DNA of 47,604 nucleotides from Rhodoferax sp. (GCA_021737865.1 JAIPDC010000003.1:1-47604), one strand, 5' to 3'. Positions 23,636 through 32,122 are shown, counted from the stretch's first letter. Notes: generated by a model not told the origin, from the letters alone. Translations and numbers: made by a program.

Positions 23636-24424
23636 ATGCACCACGCTGCACCACCACATGCAGTCTCTCGCCTGCGCACCGCACGCTTGGCACGCAGCTC
23701 CAAACCCTTTCTCGCCCGCGGCGGCCCACATGGCGAGCGCTGTGCAGGTTGCCGCCTGGTGCCCAGCCACTGCCTGTGCGCCTTGCGCCCCACCGTGCCC
23801 ACGCGCGCCGGCGTGTGCCTGATCATGGCGGACATCGAACCACTCAAGCCCAGCAACACCGGCTGGCTGATTGCCGACGTGGTGGCCGATACCTTTGCCT
23901 ATGGATGGGCCCGCACCGCGGTGGACCCCGCCTTGCTGGCCATGCTGGCTGATCCGCAGTGGCAGCCGTACCTGGTGTTTCCAGGGGAGTTTGTGGCGCC
24001 AGAGCGGGTGGTTACGCAGCTGATCGCAGGCAACAGCCGCGACCCGCGCAGCGGTGGAGCGTGGGGGCGCCCACTCTTCGTACTGCTGGACGCAACCTGG
24101 CCCGAGGCGCGCAAAATGTTCCGCAAAAGCCCCTACCTGAATCACCTGCCGGTGCTTAGTTTGCAGAACGAGCAGATCTCGCGTTACAAACTGCGCCGCT
24201 CCCGGCGCGATGACCACTTCTGCACCTCCGAGGTGGCGGCCCTGTGCCTGGACCTGGCCGGTGAGCCGCTGGCGGCGCAAACGCTGGAGGCCTACCTGGA
24301 TGTGTTCACCCACCACTACCTGCAGGCCAAGAACCAGTTGCCGGCTGACCATGACGACGAAGCGCATGGGCGCTTGCGAGGGCTGCAGTTGTCGCGCACA
24401 GCGACAATCACCCCATCACTCTAA
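23636..24424 (+). CDS. tapT: tRNA-uridine aminocarboxypropyltransferase TapT (YfiP, DTW domain)
   Basis: A 262-residue enzyme that transfers the 3-amino-3-carboxypropyl group of SAM to uridine of tRNA (acp3U). The N-terminal Cys cluster C36, C39, C46, C48 (ERCAGCRLVPSHCLC) probably binds zinc. The DTW signature is LDATWPEARKMFRKSPYL, starting at residue 151, with DATW at 152-155. MADIEPLKPSNTGWLIAD matches the Escherichia coli YfiP block DTEPMKPSNTGRLIAD. The start directly follows the methyltransferase stop. The family pattern is strong, so the call is firm; the exact tRNA position modified in this species is taken from the E. coli homologue. Confidence 0.9.
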   Translation: MHHAAPPHAVSRLRTARLARSSKPFLARGGPHGERCAGCRLVPSHCLCALRPTVPTRAGVCLIMADIEPLKPSNTGWLIADVVADTFAYGWARTAVDPALLAMLADPQWQPYLVFPGEFVAPERVVTQLIAGNSRDPRSGGAWGRPLFVLLDATWPEARKMFRKSPYLNHLPVLSLQNEQISRYKLRRSRRDDHFCTSEVAALCLDLAGEPLAAQTLEAYLDVFTHHYLQAKNQLPADHDDEAHGRLRGLQLSRTATITPSL

Positions 24425-24434
24425 GAACGACCCC

Positions 24435-24686
24435 ATGACCGACGAAAAGACGCCTCCGACCGAAATCAAGACCGCTGAGATGTGCGACTCGTGCGCAGGC
24501 ATCCAGCAACACTGGCGCAAAGCCAAAGGGCACCCCGAGTTGATGCAAGGCACGCACCGCAACGTGGCGCACAAACACGGCACCGTCACCATCACCAAGT
24601 ACCGCTGCGAGCGCTGTGGCACCGTGTGGGAATATGAGAACAACAAGGTCAACCGCCAGGCCGGCTGGTCGGTGCTGGTTCGCTAA
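24435..24686 (+). CDS. Small zinc-ribbon-like protein of unknown function
   Basis: 83 residues with two CxxC pairs: C17/C20 (EMCDSCAG) and C58/C61 (YRCERCGTVWEYEN), separated by a basic, His-rich stretch (HWRKAKGHPEL, HRNVAHKHG). This spacing fits a zinc ribbon or knuckle and possibly nucleic-acid binding. It starts 10 bp after tapT on the same strand with only a weak ribosome site (AAGAACGA). GC3-rich codon use like its neighbours supports a real gene. Function is unknown. Position after a tRNA-modifying enzyme hints at RNA, which is inference only. Confidence 0.65.
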   Translation: MTDEKTPPTEIKTAEMCDSCAGIQQHWRKAKGHPELMQGTHRNVAHKHGTVTITKYRCERCGTVWEYENNKVNRQAGWSVLVR

Positions 24687-24834
24687 ACCCTGCACTTCCC
24701 CGCGCTGACTTGTAAACAAAGGTAAGTGCGGTCAACAGGGGCACGCGCACGCCGTTACATATGCAGGCCCACGCGAAAGCGGGGCATGCTCAAAACGGTC
24801 GGGGCCTTGCGACTGTTGTTGTACCGGATAGACC

Positions 24835-25344
24835 ATGAATTTAAGTCGCTTAAAGATGCTTGCGGCGCTAGTGCTCACGCTCAGCTTTGCCGGCGTGGTT
24901 CGGGCACAGTCTTATGTGAATGTCACCGTGGGTGGTGCCTTCGCCCCAGGTGTATTCGGCCAGATATCGCTTGGCAATAATCCACCGCCGCCGGTGTGGA
25001 ACGCACAACCGGTCATTTACGGCCACCCCGTGTACGGCGCGCCGGTGAGGTACCTGCATGTGCCGCAGGAAGAGTACCGCGACTGGGGTCGCCACTGCGG
25101 ACGCTACCGCGCCTGCGGACACCCGGTGCACTTTGTGCGGGTGGAGCAGAACAACCGCTGGTGGGAAAACCACAGCGAATACCTGCGGGGCCAGGGCTAC
25201 TATCGTCAGCTCGAAGCGCGCGCCTATGGGCACCGTGATGAGAGGCGCAGTGAATACCGCCGCGATTCACGTAACGAGCGATTCGACAACGCCACGGACT
25301 CGCGCCACGACAACCGGCATGACAACCGACGCAGCGAGCGCTGA
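24835..25344 (+). CDS. Exported protein with His/Arg/Asp-rich repetitive C-terminus
   Basis: 169 residues. The Sec signal peptide spans residues 1-24 (MNLSRLKMLAALVLTLSFAG, then VVRA). The mature N-terminus is QSYVNVTVGGAFAPGVFGQI, and a central region has HPVYGAPV, RDWGRHCGRYRACGHPVHFV (two Cys) and aromatic residues. The C-terminal 45 residues are low complexity, with RHDNRHDNRRSER at the end and a high charge density. Proteins with the same YVNVTVGGAFAPG start occur in Burkholderiales as uncharacterised exported proteins. A periplasmic or outer-surface binding role is possible; I cannot assign one. The 148-bp upstream gap must hold its promoter. Confidence 0.75.
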   Translation: MNLSRLKMLAALVLTLSFAGVVRAQSYVNVTVGGAFAPGVFGQISLGNNPPPPVWNAQPVIYGHPVYGAPVRYLHVPQEEYRDWGRHCGRYRACGHPVHFVRVEQNNRWWENHSEYLRGQGYYRQLEARAYGHRDERRSEYRRDSRNERFDNATDSRHDNRHDNRRSER

Positions 25345-25397
25345 GGTTTGCGCGCTCCGGGCACAATCCCTGTGTCCGTTCGCGCAAACCCACAACC

Positions 25398-26282
25398 ATG
25401 AAACCACCTCCCAGACTGCAATCCCTCATTGAAGAAGGCCTGATCGATACCGTAGTGCGCCAGCTGATGAGCGGCAAGGAGGCTATGGTTTTTGTGGTGC
25501 GCACCGGCGACGAGACGCGCTGCGCCAAGATCTACAAGGAAGCCACGCACCGGAGTTTTCGCCAGGCGGTGGACTACACCGAAAACCGCAAGGTCAAAAA
25601 TTCGCGCTCGGCCCGGGCCATGGCCAAGGGCAGCCGGTTTGGCCGGCAAGAGCAAGAGGCCGCCTGGCAAAGCGCCGAGGTGGACGCGCTCTACCGTCTG
25701 GCGGCTGCCGGTGTGCGCGTGCCCCAACCCTACAACTTCCACGACGGCGTGCTGCTGATGGAACTAGTGACCGACGCCGACGGCGATGCCGCGCCGCGCC
25801 TGAACGATGTAGCGTTCACCACCGAGCAGGCTTTGCAGCACCACACCACGCTGATTGCCGAGGTCGTGCGCATGCTGTGCGCCGGGGTGGTGCATGGAGA
25901 CCTGTCGGAATTCAATATCCTGCTAGCCCACACGTCCGGCATGGAGGGTGGCGATGGTGTGGACGAGCCCGTCATCATCGACCTGCCCCAGGCGGTGGAC
26001 GCCGCAGGCAACAACCACGCCCAACGCATGCTGCTACGCGATGTCAATAATCTGCGCGACTTTTTTGGGCAGTTTGCGCCTGCCTTGCTGCGTACCGACT
26101 ACGGCCCCGAGATCTGGAGCCTGTACCAGGCGGGCTTACTGAGCAACGAGACTGCGCTGACAGGTCACTTCGAGCGCAAGCACGCCGATGTGGATATGCA
26201 GGCCGTACTGCGCGAAATTGACGATGCACGCGCCGAAGATGGTGCGCGCCGGTTGCGCATGGCAACTACGGCTGCACGGTAG
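25398..26282 (+). CDS. RIO-type serine/threonine protein kinase
   Basis: A 294-residue cytoplasmic atypical kinase. Subdomain features are GKEAMVFVVR (flexible loop in place of a glycine loop), the likely ATP-site Lys44 in RCAKIYKE, the catalytic loop HGDLSEFNILL with Asp168, and the metal-binding IIDLPQAV with Asp195. These match RIO1-type kinases, including the bacterial branch found in Proteobacteria. In eukaryotes and archaea RIO kinases act in small-subunit ribosome maturation; the role of bacterial members is not settled. It stands alone between an exported protein and the convergent isocitrate dehydrogenase gene (28-bp gap). The start follows a Pro-rich MKPPPRLQS typical of the group. 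Confidence 0.88.
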   Translation: MKPPPRLQSLIEEGLIDTVVRQLMSGKEAMVFVVRTGDETRCAKIYKEATHRSFRQAVDYTENRKVKNSRSARAMAKGSRFGRQEQEAAWQSAEVDALYRLAAAGVRVPQPYNFHDGVLLMELVTDADGDAAPRLNDVAFTTEQALQHHTTLIAEVVRMLCAGVVHGDLSEFNILLAHTSGMEGGDGVDEPVIIDLPQAVDAAGNNHAQRMLLRDVNNLRDFFGQFAPALLRTDYGPEIWSLYQAGLLSNETALTGHFERKHADVDMQAVLREIDDARAEDGARRLRMATTAAR

Positions 26283-26310
26283 AGTTGCTGTACGGGGTTC
26301 AGGGCACCAC

Positions 26311-27339
26311 TCAGCCCTTGATGCGGCTGACCAGCGCCTTGGTGAACTCAGCCGTACCGGCCTTGCCGCCCAGGTCCCCGGTGCGGATGTTGTCCAGGTT
26401 CAGCGTCTGGTCAATGGCCACCCGCAAGCGCGTGGCCATGTCGGGCAGTTTGCAATGGTCCAGCATCATGGCGGCCGCCAGCATCAGGGCGATGGGGTTG
26501 GCAATGCCTTTGCCGGCGATGTCGGGAGCCGAGCCATGCACCGCTTCAAAAATGGCCGCGTCGGCACCAATGTTGGCACCGGGTGCCATGCCCAAACCGC
26601 CCACCAACCCGGCCACCAGGTCGGACAAAATATCGCCAAACAGATTGGTCGTCACCAGCATGTCAAATTGCCACGGGTTGAGCACCAGCTTCATGGCGCA
26701 GGCATCGATGATGACCGTGTCGAGCTCAAACTTGCCTTTGTACTTGCGTTCATACAATTCCAGCCCGGTCTCCAAAAAGATGCCGGTCAGCGCCTTCATG
26801 ATGTTGGCCTTGTGCACGATGGTGACCTTTTTGCGCCCGGTTGTCACCGCATGCTCAAACGCGTACTCCAACAGACGGCGACTGCCGGCGCGGGTGTTGA
26901 TGCCGGTGGCCATGGCCACGGCATGCGGGTCTTCGTCAATCTTCACATAGTGCTCATGGCCGATGTACAGGCCTTCAAGGTTCTCCCGCACCACCACCAG
27001 ATCGATCTTGTCAAAACGTCCACCAGGAACGATGGTGCGTGCCGGGCGCAGGTTGGCGTAGAGCTGGAATTCTTCGCGCAGGCGCACATTGGATGACCGG
27101 TAACCACCGCCGGTAGGCGTCTCCAGCGGGCCCTTGAGGGCCAGACGGGTTTGGCGAATGCTGTCCAGCGTGGCTTTGGGCAACGGGTCGCCCGCCAACT
27201 CGACGCCACCCAGGCCGGCAACCTGGCGGTCCCACACAAACGGCGCACCCAGAGCATCCAGCGCAGCCAGCGTGGCGTCCATGATTTCGGGGCCAATGCC
27301 GTCGCCGGGTATCAGAGTTGCATGGATAGGGTTTGTCAT
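26311..27339 (-). CDS. NAD-type isocitrate dehydrogenase (isocitrate/isopropylmalate dehydrogenase family)
   Basis: A 342-residue decarboxylating dehydrogenase. It begins MTNPIHATLIPGDGIGPEIM. The substrate-binding segment GYRSSNVRLREEFQLYANLR has the Ser and three Arg that bind isocitrate. VVRENLEGLYIGHEH and VTIVHKANIMK carry the catalytic Lys, LVTTNLFGDILSDL the metal-binding Asp, and EAVHGSAPDIAGKGIANP the cofactor site. It is much shorter than Escherichia coli Icd and closer to the NAD-dependent enzymes. The ATG at 27339 is chosen; a 40-codon upstream extension has no family similarity. Isopropylmalate or homoisocitrate dehydrogenase is less likely because of the SSNVRLREEF pattern. It lies downstream of a LysR gene on the same strand. 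Confidence 0.85.
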   Translation of the reverse strand: MTNPIHATLIPGDGIGPEIMDATLAALDALGAPFVWDRQVAGLGGVELAGDPLPKATLDSIRQTRLALKGPLETPTGGGYRSSNVRLREEFQLYANLRPARTIVPGGRFDKIDLVVVRENLEGLYIGHEHYVKIDEDPHAVAMATGINTRAGSRRLLEYAFEHAVTTGRKKVTIVHKANIMKALTGIFLETGLELYERKYKGKFELDTVIIDACAMKLVLNPWQFDMLVTTNLFGDILSDLVAGLVGGLGMAPGANIGADAAIFEAVHGSAPDIAGKGIANPIALMLAAAMMLDHCKLPDMATRLRVAIDQTLNLDNIRTGDLGGKAGTAEFTKALVSRIKG

Positions 27340-27460
27340 GGCATGGTCTTTCAATATCAATAATGAGGCGCGCACGGTGTACCGGGCGTTCCAGACCAGT
27401 GTAAGGCGCGAAGTTACGCGAGGCTGACGCACAATTTGACTTACATCAGCATCTGGCAAC

Positions 27461-28372
27461 TCACTCGTCTGTCATGGCCTGTGCCTTGCCAACAATAAAA
27501 TCGACCGCAAACTGCGCCATTGGCGAATAGCTTCTGCCTTTGAGTGACACGATGGCCATGTCGGCATACATCGGCGGTATATCGGTCACATCCAGCCGCA
27601 CCAGACGCTTGCTGGCCACGTCATGGACCGTGCCGGCATCGGTCGAGCCGATCACCGTGTCGGTGGAAAGCGCCAGCGATTTCAGCAGGTTCAGGTCGTC
27701 ACACTCCACGGCCAATGGAATGCGTTTGCCCGCACCCAGCCCCATCAGGGAACCCAGGCCGACCTGCACTGCCTCCGGCAAGCGAACACTGGCCAGGCCA
27801 TACGGCAGCAGCATAGCTCCGGTGACCGATGTCTCGCGCAACAGCGGGTGGCCTTCGCGCACATAAAAGCCCCCCGAGAGCTTGGCAACAGGAGTGATCG
27901 TGAGGTCGGCGGCCGCAACCACATTGCGCATATCCGCCATATAGAAGTCCAATTCCTCGGCACGCAAATGCGCCGCAAGGTAGTCGGCATTGTTCACTTC
28001 GACCCGCACGCACACCCCGGGATAGCGGGTGCGGATTTCCGACAGCAGCGGCGGCACGATGGTCGCCGCAGGAAAGGGGCCAATGCCAAAGGACAGGTCA
28101 CCAATCAAACGCTCCCGGTAGAGGCTCACATCACGTTCAAGGCAACTATTTTCAAACAACAGTTTGCGTGCCCGCTGCACGACGAAGGCGCCCGCATCGG
28201 TGCAACTGACCTCCACCGACCCGCGGTCGAACAGTTGCAATCCCACTTCTTCCTCAGCCGCCTGAATGCTGCGACTGAAGGCCGATTGGGTCAGGTGGCA
28301 CTGGGCTGCCGCGCGACCAAAGTTGCGCGCTTCCGCCAGGGCCACCAGGTGTTTGAGTCGTTTCAGGTCCAT
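27461..28372 (-). CDS. LysR-type regulator, divergent from an alkylsulfatase gene
   Basis: 303 residues. The N-terminal winged HTH is MDLKRLKHLVALAEARNFGR, AAAQCHLTQSAFSRSIQAAE, then EEVGLQLFDRG. The effector domain begins near residue 90 with DLSFGIGPF. AAGGAG lies 8 nt before the ATG. Divergent orientation to the alkylsulfatase gene with a 119-bp gap is the classical LysR arrangement. In Pseudomonas a LysR protein (SdsB) activates an sdsA alkylsulfatase gene, so a similar role is plausible here, though this is inference from gene order. It could also act on the isocitrate dehydrogenase gene downstream. Confidence 0.85.
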   Translation of the reverse strand: MDLKRLKHLVALAEARNFGRAAAQCHLTQSAFSRSIQAAEEEVGLQLFDRGSVEVSCTDAGAFVVQRARKLLFENSCLERDVSLYRERLIGDLSFGIGPFPAATIVPPLLSEIRTRYPGVCVRVEVNNADYLAAHLRAEELDFYMADMRNVVAAADLTITPVAKLSGGFYVREGHPLLRETSVTGAMLLPYGLASVRLPEAVQVGLGSLMGLGAGKRIPLAVECDDLNLLKSLALSTDTVIGSTDAGTVHDVASKRLVRLDVTDIPPMYADMAIVSLKGRSYSPMAQFAVDFIVGKAQAMTDE

Positions 28373-28416
28373 AGAATGGCTCCTTGGGGAGGGTTATGTA
28401 TTGAGTGCATTGATTT

Positions 28417-28431
28417 TGCATGAAATATGCA
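28417..28431. promoter_or_regulatory. Candidate LysR binding site between the divergent lysR-type and sulfatase genes
   Basis: Inverted repeat TGCAT-GAAAT-ATGCA, 45 bp from the regulator start and 60 bp from the sulfatase start. A further TGCAT at 28406-28410 lies 11 bp upstream, and ATGCATTGG continues the right arm. Dyad symmetry around an AT-rich centre fits a LysR T-N11-A box. Regulator assignment is inferred from position. Confidence 0.5.
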
Positions 28432-28491
28432 TTGGACGATTTTGCGGCTAACTCCAACAATCACGCACCCCAAAAATGAGGAGACCATCAC

Positions 28492-30456
28492 ATGAAAAAA
28501 CTCAATATCGCGCTCATGGCAGCGATCATCACTTTAGCAACCGGCTGCAGCAAAACCAGCGGCATCGGTGGCACAGCGGGCGACGCCACGCCGGAAACAC
28601 TCAAGGTAAACGCCCAGTTTGCGAAGGATTTGAAGCTTGACGATCCGCAGGACTTTGAAGACGCCAAGCGCGGCTTCATGGCCAAGCCGGCCGGCAAAAT
28701 TCTTGCGTCTGACGGCACGGTTCTCAAAGACTTTGACGCCTACAACTTCCTGGAGGGCAAGGCCGCCGACACGGTCAACCCCAGCCTGTGGCGCCACGCC
28801 CAGTTGAACGCCAACTATGGCCTGTTCAAGGTCATGGACGGCGTGTACCAATTGCGCGGCTTTGACATTGCCAACATGACCATCATCGAAGGCAAGACCG
28901 GCTGGATTTTGGTCGACCCGCTGACGGCCCCTGAGACCTCCAGCGCCGCGCTGGCCTTCGCCCGCCAGCACCTGGGCAACAAGCCGGTGTCTGCGGTGGT
29001 GTTGACCCATGCCCACGCCGACCACTTTGGCGGCGTGCTGGGCGTGGTGACGCCCAAGGAAGTAGCAGAGCGCAAGATTCCCATCGTGGCACCGGCAGGC
29101 TTTATGGAAGAAGCCACCAGCGAAAACATCATGGTGGGCACGGCCATGGCGCGGCGCTCGCTCTACCAGTTTGGCCGCGACCTGCCGCGCAATGCCAAAG
29201 GCAATGTGGACACCGGCCTGGGCAAGGATGTGGCCTATGGCGCCATCGGCATCATTGCCCCAACCTGGCTGATCTACAAGCCCACCCAGCAGACCGAACT
29301 GGACGGGGTGAACTTCGTGTTCCACAACGTACCCGGTGCCGAGTGCCCGGCCGAGATGACATTCAGCATTCCCGACAAGAAGCTGTATGACGGAGCGGAA
29401 AACCTGGGCCAGCAGATGCACAACCTGCTGCCGGTGCGCGGAGCCAAGGTGCGCGATGCCCTGCGCTGGTCGAACTACATGGACCAGGCGCTGGAGCAGA
29501 CAAAAGATGCCGAGGTCTACATTGCGTCCCACAACTGGCCGGTCTGGGGCAATACCAACATCAAAAAGCTCATCACCATGCACCGTGACGTGTACAAATA
29601 CACGCACGACCAGACTGTGCGCCTGATCAACGCCGGGCACACGCCGCGCGAAATTGCCGACATGGTGCAACTGCCCAAGTCACTCTCTGGTTACTTTGGC
29701 GCCCGGGGCTACTACGGTGACATCCGGCACAACGTCAAGGCGGTTTACCAGTTTTATCTGGGTGCCTATGACGGCAACCCGGCCAACCTCAACCCCCTGC
29801 CACCGCAGGAATCTGCCCAACGCTACCTCGAACTCATCGGCGGCTCGGACAAGGCCGTCGCGTACGCCCAGACAGCCTTTGACAAGGGTGAGTACCGCTG
29901 GGCGGCCGAGTTGCTGAACCAGGCCGTATTTGGCGACCCGGCGAGCAAGACTGCCAGGGAGCTGCTGGCCAAGACCTACGACCAGATGGGATACATGGCC
30001 GAGGCAGCCACCTGGCGCAACAGCTACCTCACCGCCGCGCAGGAGTTGCGCGCCGGCCCGCCCGCCAAGGGGATGTCCAAAGCCAGCTTGATGCAGATGC
30101 TGCTGCAAACACCCATGGAGCGCTTTTTGGAAGCCATGGCCGCCGGCTTGAACGGCCCGGACGCAGAAGGCAAGGACCTCAAGATCAACCTGGTGCTGAC
30201 CGACCTGAAAGAGTCCTACGTGCTGTGGATTGAAAACTCCGTGCTGCACTTCAAGAACGCTGAACCCGCGGTCGACGCCAACGCCACGTTAACGCTCACC
30301 AAGGACATCTTCGTCAAGATGATTGCCGGCACCGCAGGCGTCAAGGACACGCTGCTCAGCGACGACCTGAAGGTAGGCGGCAGCAAGATCGACCTGGTGC
30401 GCTTCTTTGGTTTGATCGACAAGGCGCCCGGCACGTTTCCCATCGTGACCAAATGA
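28492..30456 (+). CDS. SdsA1-like alkyl/aryl sulfatase lipoprotein (metallo-beta-lactamase fold with SCP2 domain)
   Basis: 654 residues. The signal peptide ends in LATGC, so Cys19 may be lipidated, with the protein in the periplasm. The binuclear zinc motif THAHADH gives H173, H175, D177, H178. Further ligands match SdsA1 in position: Glu in VPGAECPAEM, Glu in YDGAENLGQQ and His in YIASHNWPVWG. The order is metallo-beta-lactamase domain, alkylsulfatase dimerisation domain (about 400-520), and SCP2-like sterol-carrier domain (about 535-650). It would hydrolyse primary alkyl sulfates to alcohol and sulfate, feeding the fatty-acid genes nearby. GAGGAG lies 8 nt before the ATG. Confidence 0.88.
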   Translation: MKKLNIALMAAIITLATGCSKTSGIGGTAGDATPETLKVNAQFAKDLKLDDPQDFEDAKRGFMAKPAGKILASDGTVLKDFDAYNFLEGKAADTVNPSLWRHAQLNANYGLFKVMDGVYQLRGFDIANMTIIEGKTGWILVDPLTAPETSSAALAFARQHLGNKPVSAVVLTHAHADHFGGVLGVVTPKEVAERKIPIVAPAGFMEEATSENIMVGTAMARRSLYQFGRDLPRNAKGNVDTGLGKDVAYGAIGIIAPTWLIYKPTQQTELDGVNFVFHNVPGAECPAEMTFSIPDKKLYDGAENLGQQMHNLLPVRGAKVRDALRWSNYMDQALEQTKDAEVYIASHNWPVWGNTNIKKLITMHRDVYKYTHDQTVRLINAGHTPREIADMVQLPKSLSGYFGARGYYGDIRHNVKAVYQFYLGAYDGNPANLNPLPPQESAQRYLELIGGSDKAVAYAQTAFDKGEYRWAAELLNQAVFGDPASKTARELLAKTYDQMGYMAEAATWRNSYLTAAQELRAGPPAKGMSKASLMQMLLQTPMERFLEAMAAGLNGPDAEGKDLKINLVLTDLKESYVLWIENSVLHFKNAEPAVDANATLTLTKDIFVKMIAGTAGVKDTLLSDDLKVGGSKIDLVRFFGLIDKAPGTFPIVTK

Positions 30457-30517
30457 CGCTACGTTTTCAATAGCTGCTCACGCTTATCACACGAGGGCTA
30501 GAGGCCTGTTTTACACT
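30457..30517 (+). repeat. About 60-nt interspersed repeat, copy 3 (exactly fills a convergent gap)
   Basis: It starts with the first base after the sulfatase stop and ends at the stop codon of the converging isomerase gene, 61 nt in all. Segments are CGCTACGTTTTCAATAGCTG, CTCACGCTTATCACACGAG and GGCTAGAGGCCTGTTTTAC. GCTA-N9-TAGC and GGC-TAGAG-GCC can each form short stems. It may act as terminator or spacer for both genes. Confidence 0.75.
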
Positions 30518-31282
30518 TCAACCCCGTGAAAAATCAGGCTTGCGCTTCTCCAGAAAAGCCGTAAACGCTTCTTTGGCCGCCGGCTCCTGCAGCAACCGGC
30601 CAAAGCTCTCACCCTCCTCGGCCATTTGCGCCAGCACCTGGGCCATCTGGCCCTTCTTCATCAGGCGCTTGGTTTCGATCAACGAGGCCAGCGGTTTGGC
30701 TGCCAGTTTGCGCGCCTGTGCCTGCACCATGGCGTTCACCTCGGTCGGTGGCAGGATGCGGTTGACCAGCCCCACCTCCATCGCCGCCTCGGCCATGAAG
30801 GGCTCGCCAAGCAGCAACGCTTCTGCCGCGCGGTGGTAACCCATCATCTGCGGCACCAGCAGGCTGGACGCTGCCTCCGGGCACAGGCCCAGGTTCACAA
30901 AGGGCATGGAGAACGCGGCGTTGTCGCCGGCATAGACCAGGTCGCAATGGAACAGCAGAGTGGTCCCAATGCCAACCGCCGGGCCGCACACGGCCGCGAT
31001 GACCGGCTTGGGATGCGATGCAATACCGCGCAGGAATCGAAAAACAGGGGATTGCGGCGTCGAGGCGCCGCGCTGCAAAAAATCGCTGATGTCATTGCCA
31101 GCGCTGAACACGGTGATGTCGCCCTGGATGACCGTGACGCGAATGGCTGGGTCATCTTTGGCCTGCTCCAGACCATCGGCCATGGCGGCGTACATCGCAG
31201 GGGTAAATGCGTTTTTCTTTGCCACCCGGTTGATGGTGAGGGTCATCACGCCATCGGCAATGTGGGTCAGTATGTCTTGCAT
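30518..31282 (-). CDS. Enoyl-CoA hydratase/isomerase family protein, likely delta3-delta2-enoyl-CoA isomerase (ECI2-like)
   Basis: A 254-residue crotonase-fold enzyme. The oxyanion-hole segments are FSAGNDISDF and CGPAVGIGTTLLFHCD. Of the two hydratase catalytic glutamates, the first position is Thr108 and the second Phe128, so water addition is unlikely. Instead Glu136 in NLGLCPEAASS sits where the ECI2 isomerases have their single catalytic Glu (SPEGCSS). This suggests shifting of 3-enoyl to 2-enoyl-CoA during degradation of unsaturated acids. The ATG at 31282 has GGAG 7 nt upstream; a TTG one codon earlier is rejected. It follows the thioesterase gene by 17 bp in a two-gene unit after the beta-oxidation terminator. 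Confidence 0.82.
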   Translation of the reverse strand: MQDILTHIADGVMTLTINRVAKKNAFTPAMYAAMADGLEQAKDDPAIRVTVIQGDITVFSAGNDISDFLQRGASTPQSPVFRFLRGIASHPKPVIAAVCGPAVGIGTTLLFHCDLVYAGDNAAFSMPFVNLGLCPEAASSLLVPQMMGYHRAAEALLLGEPFMAEAAMEVGLVNRILPPTEVNAMVQAQARKLAAKPLASLIETKRLMKKGQMAQVLAQMAEEGESFGRLLQEPAAKEAFTAFLEKRKPDFSRG

Positions 31283-31299
31283 CAAATCTCCATTTTTGG

Positions 31300-32106
31300 T
31301 CAGTTTTTGTAATACACCAGCTGCTGCGTGGTGGCCAGCAGAATGCCGGCCTCACTCCACAATTGGGCCGTATGGTCGAAGTAGCCGTTGCGAAATGCCT
31401 GGGCTCTTGCCTGCCCCATCAGATAGCCCATGCCACTGGCGGCCAACTGCGATGCATCAGCATGAAAGTAGATCGTCATGGTCACGGTGCCAATCGGAAC
31501 CAGGGTGGCGCGGCGAACAAACACGCGCGGAAAAAACACGTCGGCAAGCGCGGTGAGCGAGGCAAAGTCCAACGGGCGCGGCGGGTTGTCGCGCAACCAC
31601 AGTTGGGTCAGGCTGCTGTCGCCGCTGCCGTCCCAGACGGTGGGCATGGCACCGGCAACCGGACGCATCTCGTAGCGTTTGACCCATTCGATGGGCATAG
31701 GCCCATCCCCCATCGGCACGTCCTGTGGTGGTGGGCACACCGGCATGGCGTCCTCGTCAACACCCCAGGTGTCGCGGCGCAGCGCAGTGAACGCCGTTGC
31801 GGTGATCACCGTCTCACCGTCTTGCCGCACCTCAATCACCCAGTGCTGCGTGGAGCGGTTGGTGCGCGCGGCGCGCGCTTCGATGACAAACGGCGCGTGG
31901 CTCAGGGCCGCCGCAAAATTGATGGTCAAAGACACGGGGTCCCCCAGACGCTGCGGGTGCAGCAGCACTGCGTTCATGACCTGTGCCGCGGTGACGCCGC
32001 CAAAGGGACCGACCATGTTGGCATAGGCGGCACTGGTGTGGCCGGTAAAGGTTCCGTCGGCCTGCGGCTCCAGGGCAATGGCCTGGTCAAAAACGTGTGA
32101 ACTCAC
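31300..32106 (-). CDS. Acyl-CoA thioesterase, TesB-like double-hotdog family
   Basis: 268 residues with two hotdog repeats. The N-terminal half has AAYANMVGPFGGVTAAQVMNA and a SLTINFAAALSHAPFVIEAR strand pair; the C-terminal half includes PPRPLDFASLTALADVFFPR, near the usual active-site Asp/Thr region, and ends LLATTQQLVYYKN. It is a probable cytoplasmic acyl-CoA thioesterase that releases acids from overloaded CoA pools. The start is a GTG at 32106 with GGAG 9 nt upstream (the SD-containing segment also lies beside the terminator of the preceding thiolase gene). It overlaps no other gene and is followed by the isomerase gene at 17 bp. Confidence 0.8.
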   Translation of the reverse strand: MSSHVFDQAIALEPQADGTFTGHTSAAYANMVGPFGGVTAAQVMNAVLLHPQRLGDPVSLTINFAAALSHAPFVIEARAARTNRSTQHWVIEVRQDGETVITATAFTALRRDTWGVDEDAMPVCPPPQDVPMGDGPMPIEWVKRYEMRPVAGAMPTVWDGSGDSSLTQLWLRDNPPRPLDFASLTALADVFFPRVFVRRATLVPIGTVTMTIYFHADASQLAASGMGYLMGQARAQAFRNGYFDHTAQLWSEAGILLATTQQLVYYKN

Positions 32107-32122
32107 TACTTATGTCTCCATG

